Virus record (IMG/VR): IMGVR_UViG_3300030012_002914
Location: 1 to 29,210 of that record
Reading direction: 5' to 3' (one strand)
Origin: a virus
DNA: 29,210 nucleotides
The notes beneath the pieces were generated by a model. The model saw nothing but the letters and a program-made list of their open reading frames with translations. It had not been told where the DNA came from and searched no databases. A program made the position numbers and the translations under genes. Positions 18,835-26,600 of the stretch are shown here, in pieces (position 1 is the first letter of the stretch; every line of letters begins with the position of its first letter).

Positions 18835-19572
18835 ATGTCTTTATTTTTAGGTTTAGGTTTATCTATTGCTGGAAGTGCTCTTGGTGCAATAAGTGCTAAT
18901 AAAGCTCAAAAAAAAGCTGAGCGTAGAGCTAAAAAAGCTAAACAAGAGTTAAATAGTATAAAAGATAAGTACTCACAACTAGATACTACAAATCCGTTTA
19001 CTGACATGGAAAACACCATGAAAGATTTGACAATAAATCAAAGACAATTTGAGCTACAAAGTCAACAATATGCTCAAAGTCAGTCAAATATATTAAGCGG
19101 TATAAAAGAAGCTGCTGGTAGCTCTGGTATAGCTGCAGTAGCAGACGCTTTATCTGGCGAAGCTAAAAGAGCTGTTAATCAAGCTACTTCATCTATAGGT
19201 TTTCAAGAACGTGAAAATCAAGTAAAAGAAAGAAGTATGGCTAGGAATTTACAAAATTTAGAAGCTGAAGGTGAGCTATGGTCTAGAAAAGCTGAAACAG
19301 ACAAAGTAGGTACACTATTAGGTATGTCACAGCAAGAAGTTGCAGCATATAGAGAACAAGCTGCAGCAGCTAAACAAGCTAAATTTGATGCTATATCAGA
19401 TGGCTTAAGTTCTATAGGTAATATGTTAGTACAACCTCCTGGTCCACCTGGTCCTGGTGCTATATCACAAGGTTCGGAACCTGGAAATGAAAGACCACCT
19501 GGTAAATATATTTTAGGTGTTAAAGTTGGTGAAGCAGATTATCCTACACCATGTAACGGATTAGTTGGATAA
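18835..19572 (+). CDS. Internal virion protein, T7 gp14-like (collagen-like tail segment)
   Basis: The 245-residue protein begins with a hydrophobic small-residue segment (SLFLGLGLSIAGSALGAISA), directly followed by a Lys/Ala/Gln helical coiled coil (NKAQKKAERRAKKAKQELNS). This is the layout of T7 gp14-type ejection proteins, which insert into the outer membrane. The middle (about residues 60-185) is all-helical and Gln/Ala-rich. Near residues 201-208 there is PPGPPGPG, a short collagen-like run, then a Gly/Pro-rich C-terminus ending CNGLVG with the only cysteine at the end. It is co-directional with its neighbours, 11 bases before the next gene. Orthology to gp14 is by architecture and gene order only; the collagen-like piece is not usual in gp14. 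Confidence 0.55.
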   Translation: MSLFLGLGLSIAGSALGAISANKAQKKAERRAKKAKQELNSIKDKYSQLDTTNPFTDMENTMKDLTINQRQFELQSQQYAQSQSNILSGIKEAAGSSGIAAVADALSGEAKRAVNQATSSIGFQERENQVKERSMARNLQNLEAEGELWSRKAETDKVGTLLGMSQQEVAAYREQAAAAKQAKFDAISDGLSSIGNMLVQPPGPPGPGAISQGSEPGNERPPGKYILGVKVGEADYPTPCNGLVG

Positions 19573-19583
19573 AAAATTTAATT

Positions 19584-20642
19584 ATGATAAATAAGTACGA
19601 TAAAATTGACAGATCTGATAAAGAGCTATCGGCGTTTGATAGGAAAACGCGTATGGATAAGCATGTTGAAAAAATATTAGATACATCAGGTGAGTTACCA
19701 GCTGAAGAATATAGTAATATATACAAATCTTTACTTCAAAAAAGATTAGAATTTATAGATGGTAATGAAGAGCAAAGAGCTAATATAAAAAGACAGTTAA
19801 ATCAAACTAAGGAAGCTATTGTTTCTTATAGAACATTTAGACAAGATTTAGCCGCTGCTTATAAAACAAATTCATTAATGAATACATGGACCGATGGTGA
19901 ACAAGGTCAGTCTGTTATGAGTCTTTTAGATGATGTTCCTAGATTAGTACAAAAAAAATATCCTGAAGGTTTAAATGGACCAGATAATAATGAAATAGGT
20001 GTTATTATGCCAGATTACAAATCAGTGTATGACGCTATGAAAAGAGTTGCAGAATTAAACTCTAAAAAATCTGAACTAACTAAAAATCCTGAAAGCGAAA
20101 AACAGTATAATGAAGCTATGTCATCATTAAAAACTATAGTTGATAATCAAGCTATGAGATGGGTTGGTATATCTAACTTAAAGAAAATGATAATGCTAAA
20201 AGATGAAGAGAGTAAAGAAGTTTTGAATAAAATGGGTAATAATTATCTAAGATCTTCTTCTAATCAAAACGAAGTTGAAGACATGCCTTTTAACGAACTT
20301 GCTGCTAGAAGACAAGTTGAAGGTACATTAATAGCAAAAGCTTCAAATTTACAGTCATTAGCATATGATGAAATGATACCAGGTAGAACTTTTTTTAAAG
20401 ATGTTAAAGAAAAGATAAAAATGACTACACCATTTAAAACCGATGAACAAGCTGATAGAGTTGCAAAGCTTATGATAAATGATCCAGTTTATAATGAACA
20501 GTTTAAAGCAGAGCTTACTGATTATTTTACTAGATTTTTAAAGAAGCAGCATGACATTGGCAAGTTAAATAGAAGAAAAGTAGTAAAAAAGAAAGATAAA
20601 AAATTTAGTGGTATAAAAAAATACAGACCAGGAACTTTATAA
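19584..20642 (+). CDS. Probable ejection-module virion protein, function unknown
   Basis: This 352-residue protein is predicted helical and highly charged, with no enzymatic motif that I recognise. Notable segments: YSNIYKSLLQKRLEFIDGNE (near residue 44), RWVGISNLKKMIMLKDEESK (near residue 192), and a very basic C-terminus (KLNRRKVVKKKDKKFSGIKK). By its place between a gp14-like gene and the giant last ejection gene, it occupies the slot of T7 gp15, though it is only about half as long as gp15. It is therefore most simply an internal core or ejected protein. Start ATT-ATG, 11 bases after the previous stop. I recall homologous hypothetical proteins in uncultured marine phages, without any known function. 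Confidence 0.5.
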   Translation: MINKYDKIDRSDKELSAFDRKTRMDKHVEKILDTSGELPAEEYSNIYKSLLQKRLEFIDGNEEQRANIKRQLNQTKEAIVSYRTFRQDLAAAYKTNSLMNTWTDGEQGQSVMSLLDDVPRLVQKKYPEGLNGPDNNEIGVIMPDYKSVYDAMKRVAELNSKKSELTKNPESEKQYNEAMSSLKTIVDNQAMRWVGISNLKKMIMLKDEESKEVLNKMGNNYLRSSSNQNEVEDMPFNELAARRQVEGTLIAKASNLQSLAYDEMIPGRTFFKDVKEKIKMTTPFKTDEQADRVAKLMINDPVYNEQFKAELTDYFTRFLKKQHDIGKLNRRKVVKKKDKKFSGIKKYRPGTL

Positions 20643-20666
20643 CAAACGGGTAACTAACGAAACAGT

Positions 20667-23600
20667 ATGAAAAGATATTTAATAGATGGTCAACCTATAG
20701 AGGTTGATCCAATACATGAGGAAGCTTTTGTAGAAGAAGCTAAAGCAAAAGGACTATCAGTTGATTTAGAAGAAACTGAAGAAGAAAAAGAAGAACAAGA
20801 AACTGAAAAAAAAGAAGAACAAGAAACTGACAAAAAAGAAGAGTCGGGAAACCAACAAGGCTCTACAGACAGTGCGACTGTGGAGCAAACTACTCAAGCA
20901 CAAACTCCAAGTATTCTAGGTACGGAATCCAGCTCGGAAGATATTTCATTGGAGCAACCGTCGTTCGAAATACAAAACTCAGCAAATAAAAATGAAAAAA
21001 TAAAAGTTAATAAATCGGAAATTAAAAAAAGATTTGGAAGTCCTAATTTTTTAAATCACGTAAAAGCCGGTAGAATTAATTTAGATTTATCTAGTGATAA
21101 AGATTTACAAGAGGAACTAAGTGAAAAAATGAAAACTTACAATGAAGCTACTGATGCTGAAGGTAATGTTGTTCCATTTCAATCTAATGAAGAAGGTAAA
21201 AGAAAATACTTTGACAGTAGAACTAATACGTATGAAGAAGAAGTTGATTACGATTATGATAGATCATATGGTATAAGATTTAAAAAAGATAGTCAAGGTA
21301 AGTTTCTTGATAGAATAAAATACAACTTAATAGAGCCTTTTATTGATACAACAATGCAGGCTATAGACTCTGGTCAAGATGGTGAATATACAAACGTTAT
21401 GTTAGACTTGTTTTTTGATGATGAACTTGATGAGGATGAAGCTAATAGAGTTATACAAGAAATGTTAGAAGCTGCTAATAAGCCGCCAGACGAAGACATG
21501 ATGAGATTTATGGAAATAGCTAATAATCCTGATGTTAGCGCTATAAGATCTTTTTTTGATGCTGTTACAGATGGTGGTGTAAAAACTGCTTACAAGGTTG
21601 CATTAAGTTCATTTGCTGGACAGGCAAAAGCTGTTTATGATTCTTTTAGTGAAGGTGGTGAAATAATAGGTCTTGCAGCTACTGGGGCTGCAGCTGGAGC
21701 TGCTACTGCTAGTTTTGGTGGTGGAATAACTATGATAGGTGGTGGTTTAAGAGGTGGTATGAGTGTTGTTGGTGGTGTTATAGAAGCTTCTGCAATACTA
21801 GGTGAATTAATAAGAGAAGAGTTTGGTGGTAGAGTTCCAAATAAAGAAGAATTAATAGACTTATTTAATGATAAAAATAAGTTTAATGAAATGCGTAAAA
21901 AATCTGCACTAAAAGGTGGTAGCATAATGCTAGTTGATTATATTGGTGGTACAGCTGTTGCTAAAGGTACTTTTGAAGTAGCTAGAAAAGGTGGTAAAGT
22001 TAATAAGATTTTAGCTGCTACTGGAGGTACAATAGCTGATGGTGGTGTTGGTGGTTTTGGTGAATATGTTAGTGGTGAAATAATAGATAGGCCAGCTACA
22101 AGAGGTGATGTTATGATGGAAATAATAGGTAGTTCTGGTACTGGTTTAGTAACTGATGTTACACCTTCTCTTATTGCTGCTGCAAGAACTAGATATACTA
22201 TAACAAAGCCGGGTGGTAGTAAAGAAAACATAACATTACAACAGTTATTAGGTATATTAGAGTCTTCTACGCCAGGTGAATTAGCTAGATTAGATATAGA
22301 AGTAGTTGGTGACAATGTAACTAAGCAAAGAGTTGAAAACGCTAAAAGAAGAGCTGATATAGAAGTAACAATACCTCCTGTTGTTATTGATAATATAGAA
22401 AGACAAGCATTAACTAGTTTAATAATAGATAAAAGAAGAGCTCAAATAAAGCAAGAAGAATCTCAAAACAAAGGAAACTTAGAAGACCCTACTTTAACTA
22501 ATGAAATAGAGCAAATAGACGATGCTATTGAAAGCATAATGTCTGAATATAAGAACATAGATAAAAGAACAAAGCCTGTTAGAGAACAGAAAAAAGATAG
22601 TCAAGAATATAAAAAATATAGATATCAAAGCGAATATGATTCAAGAGCTGAATTTTTAAAAGCTATAAGTGAAATATATAAAGTTAAAGTTGGTGATCCA
22701 AAAACAGATAAAGAGATAAAAGAAATTATATCTCAAAATCCAAGTATGCAAGGCAAAGGTCTTGAAGATGCTGCTGGTTTTTATGTTCCTGAGTTAAATG
22801 AAGTTTTTCTTAATTTAGATAAAATTGCATTTACAGGTAACTTTACTGTTGATACGCATGAAGCTTTACACGCTATACTTAAAAACGCTGTAGATATAGA
22901 TGGTAACTCTTTAATAACTCCGGATTTAATAGCTGACATGGAAAAAACTTTAGGTCCTGATAGTTGGAATGTTTTAAAGAAAAGAGCTGAAGAAATAAAT
23001 CCAAAAACAGGTGAAAGATATTATACAGATGATTATATGAAGCAAAATCCTGATGAGTGGTTTACTTTTTTATCTGATGCAATACAGAACAATCAAATAG
23101 TTTTTGATAAAACTATGGCAGATGGTATTAAAAATATACTAGAGTCTATAATAGGTAGTTACTTAACTTCAAGAATACCTGGTTTAAATAGAAAAGTAGG
23201 TTTTGCAACTGGAGAAGAAGCTGTTAATTTTGTAAGAACTTATGTTGAAAGTATTGATAAAGGCGCTTTAAATACATCAATAACAGATTTAATAAAAGAT
23301 AAAAAAACTAAAGCTACTGATATTAAAAAATCAGTGGTAAAACCTACAGAAGTAAACTTAGAAAAGTCAAGATCAGACTTAGATAAACATATAACTGATG
23401 ATATAAAAACTCAAGATGACTTTAAACAAAAGGGTGCTAGAGATAAAGTTTTTGAAGAAATATATTCAAACAATGTTTTAGATGGTGTTATACGTAATAG
23501 ATTAATAATAGATCCTAGATTTGGTGCGGTTGTTAGTGATGAAAGTAGAGTACAAAATTTAATTGACGATATAAAATTTAGGTTGTTAACTAAAATGGAT

Positions 23601-26600
23601 GCTCAATATAAGCCAGTTGTTGATGGTAATAAAAGAAGTATATTTAGTTATTTTTATGGTGACGCAAGTGGTAGACGTGGAGCTATTGGTTTTGTTATAG
23701 AAGATGTTGCTAAAGCCTATAAACAAACTGTTAGACCATCTGGTTCTTTAGAAGTACAAACAGATGAAGGTGTTAGAACTATAGATGTTGAAGATGAGTC
23801 TACTGGTTTAGAAGCTTTTGAAGAAGAAGAAGTATTAACAGATCAAGTTAAGCCAACAAAAGATATAGTTGTAGCTGATATATTAGGTTTGTCTGATGAA
23901 CAAAAGCGACTTATAACTAAAAACATACAAGAAGCTGATTTAGATATTACTAAGCTTAACTATAAAAATATAAAAGAACTATTATTAAAAGGACCACTTT
24001 TAGATATATTAGATATAGTTTCTAAAGAATTTGGTATAGAAACTAGAAGAATACAAATTAAACACGATTTAAACGGTAAACAAAGAAGCTCAGCAAGAGA
24101 TAAAATAATAGAAAAATCAAAAGAAATTAATTTATTTGATTTGTTACCTGAAGGTCAAGATCCTGATGGTAGAGCTACAGGTGTAGCTAATACTAAATTT
24201 GGTGAGTTTTATATAAAAGGTGGTAGAGTTAAAGTTAGTGAAGGTGCTACAAAAGGTTTAGGTCAAAAAGAATCTCAAAACAAAAGAAAAGACGTAAGTA
24301 ACGAAGAGTTTCTAACCGTATTTGGTATAAATGAAGATGGTACTATTGAATCTGGTAGAAAGTTTGATGGAGCATTGAGAGAATTTGTTGTTCAAATAGC
24401 TCAAATAATAGCTAATCAAGAAATAAGAAAAGACGCTTCAGAAAGAGGTACTGCTACTGAGTCTCAAATAGTTTCTATAGGTAGAGGTAAGTCTGAAATT
24501 GTACTATCTGCTGGTAGCTTTGATATTGTTAAAAAATACGGGCAAGAAAATACGTATTTTGAAATTAAAACAATGGATGACGCTAAAAGATACGTTGAAG
24601 AAGTTGTACCTTTATTAATACGAGTATTTGAACCACATGTTGGTTTGTTAAATCCAAACGAAGTAACACCTAGAAAAGGTTTGTCTAAGGAAATAAAAGA
24701 TTATTTAAAACAAGAGATACCTAAAAAATTTGAAGGAATTACAACTAAAGGTAATTTTCCTAAAAGACAGTTTTCTGATTATGTTGGTAAGAATAATAAT
24801 GAAATAATTAAAAATAAAAATAAAATATCAGATTATAACGCTCAAGCTAAAATAAATTTTGAAACACAATGGTTAGCTATTGACAAAGCTTTACAAGATG
24901 ATCCTACGCTATTAGGACCTATAATGATGTATCTTGATTTATCACAAAATTCAAGGACACATATTAATAGAGCTGGTGCTCAATATGGTGGTAGAGATAT
25001 AACTGCGCCAGGTAATATGACTTTAAAATTAGAACATGCGGTACAAAATGCTTATGCTTATAGATTCTTAATAGAGTCTTCTTTAATTGATAAATCTAGT
25101 GATAGAAGTGGCTTTAAATTTGATTTAAAACAATTACAAAAAAACTATAAACTAATAGCAATAAGACCTACTGATGATAGGAAGTTAGATTTATCTAGTT
25201 ATATTGATGAAAATGGTAATAAACAAAGCTATAAAGATGGCATGGGCCCTGGTTGGAATATATACACTGACAATTGGTGGCAAAGATATTTTAATGAAGA
25301 TGTTGTTAAAACAAACGGTGGTTTAAATCCAAATAATATAGTTGATGAAAATGGTGTTAGTCTTGCTGATAAGTTTAAAATAAATAGTAGTGGCGGTAGT
25401 ACTTTAGTTAAAAATTCTATTAACGATATTAATGCTGATAAAAATATAATAGAAGCTTTTAATAAACAAGCTGAGATAATTAAAAAAATAAATCAAGAGT
25501 TGCAAGCTGATTTGGAAAAGAGTGGTTATAAGTTTAGTAAAGGTATGTCTACTTTTGATTTTGATGAAACATTAATTATTGATGGTGAAAATTTTGTTAT
25601 CGCTACAGATCCTGTTACAGGAGAAACTCAACGAATAAAATCTGGTGATTGGCCTATTAAAGGTCCAGAACTTACTGAACAAGGTTTTACTTTTAACTTT
25701 AATGATTTTGTTAATGTTAGAGGCGGTGTTGAAGGTCCTTTATTAGATAAAATGAGAAACCAAATAAAAAAGTATGGACCAAATAATGTTTTTGTTTTAA
25801 CAGCTAGGCCGCAAACAGCTGATGTAGCTATACACGCTTGGTTAAGATCTAAGGGTATAAACATACCTTTTAAAAACATAACAGGACTGGGTGATAGTAG
25901 AGGTGATGCTAAGGCTGAGTGGATGCTTGAGAAGTTTGCTGAAGGTTATAATGATATGTATTTTGTTGATGACGCTTTACCAAATGTAGATGCTGTTAAA
26001 ACTGTATTGGATCAGTTAGATATAAAATCAAATATTGTTCAAGCTAAAATAAAAACTAGCAAAGGTTTGAGTGAAGATTTTAATAAAATGCTTGAAAGAA
26101 CTAAAGGCGTTGGAGCACACAAAGTCTTTTCAAAAGCTGAAGCTAAAAAAAGAGGTATTAACAAGGGTCGTTATGAATTTTTTGTACCGCCATCGGCAGA
26201 AGATTTTAAAGGTTTATTGTATAGATTTTTAGGTAAAGGTAAACAAGGTGAAAAAGATTTACAGTTTTTTAAAGATAAATTAATTAATCCTTATTCTGAA
26301 GGTATAAAAGCCTTTAATACGTATAAACAAGGTATGGCAGAGCAGTATGCTGCTATTAAAAAAGAATATAAAAATGTATCAAAAAACTTAAATCAAAACG
26401 TAGCTGGAACTAGCTTTACAAACGATGCTGCAATAAGAGTTTATTTATGGAATAAGGCTGGTTTTACTATACCTGGTATATCTAAAACCTTACAAAATAA
26501 ATTAGTTAAACATGTTAAGCAAAATCCTGAGATGATGGCTTTTGCAGACGCATTAAGTAAAATAGTTAAAACAGATGATGTATATGTAGAACCAACAGAA

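Noticed and set aside
21635-22315. Antisense Pro/Ser/Ile-rich frames within the giant gene
   Set aside because: These are the reverse complement of the Gly/Val/Ala-rich segment of the giant protein, with no independent evidence.
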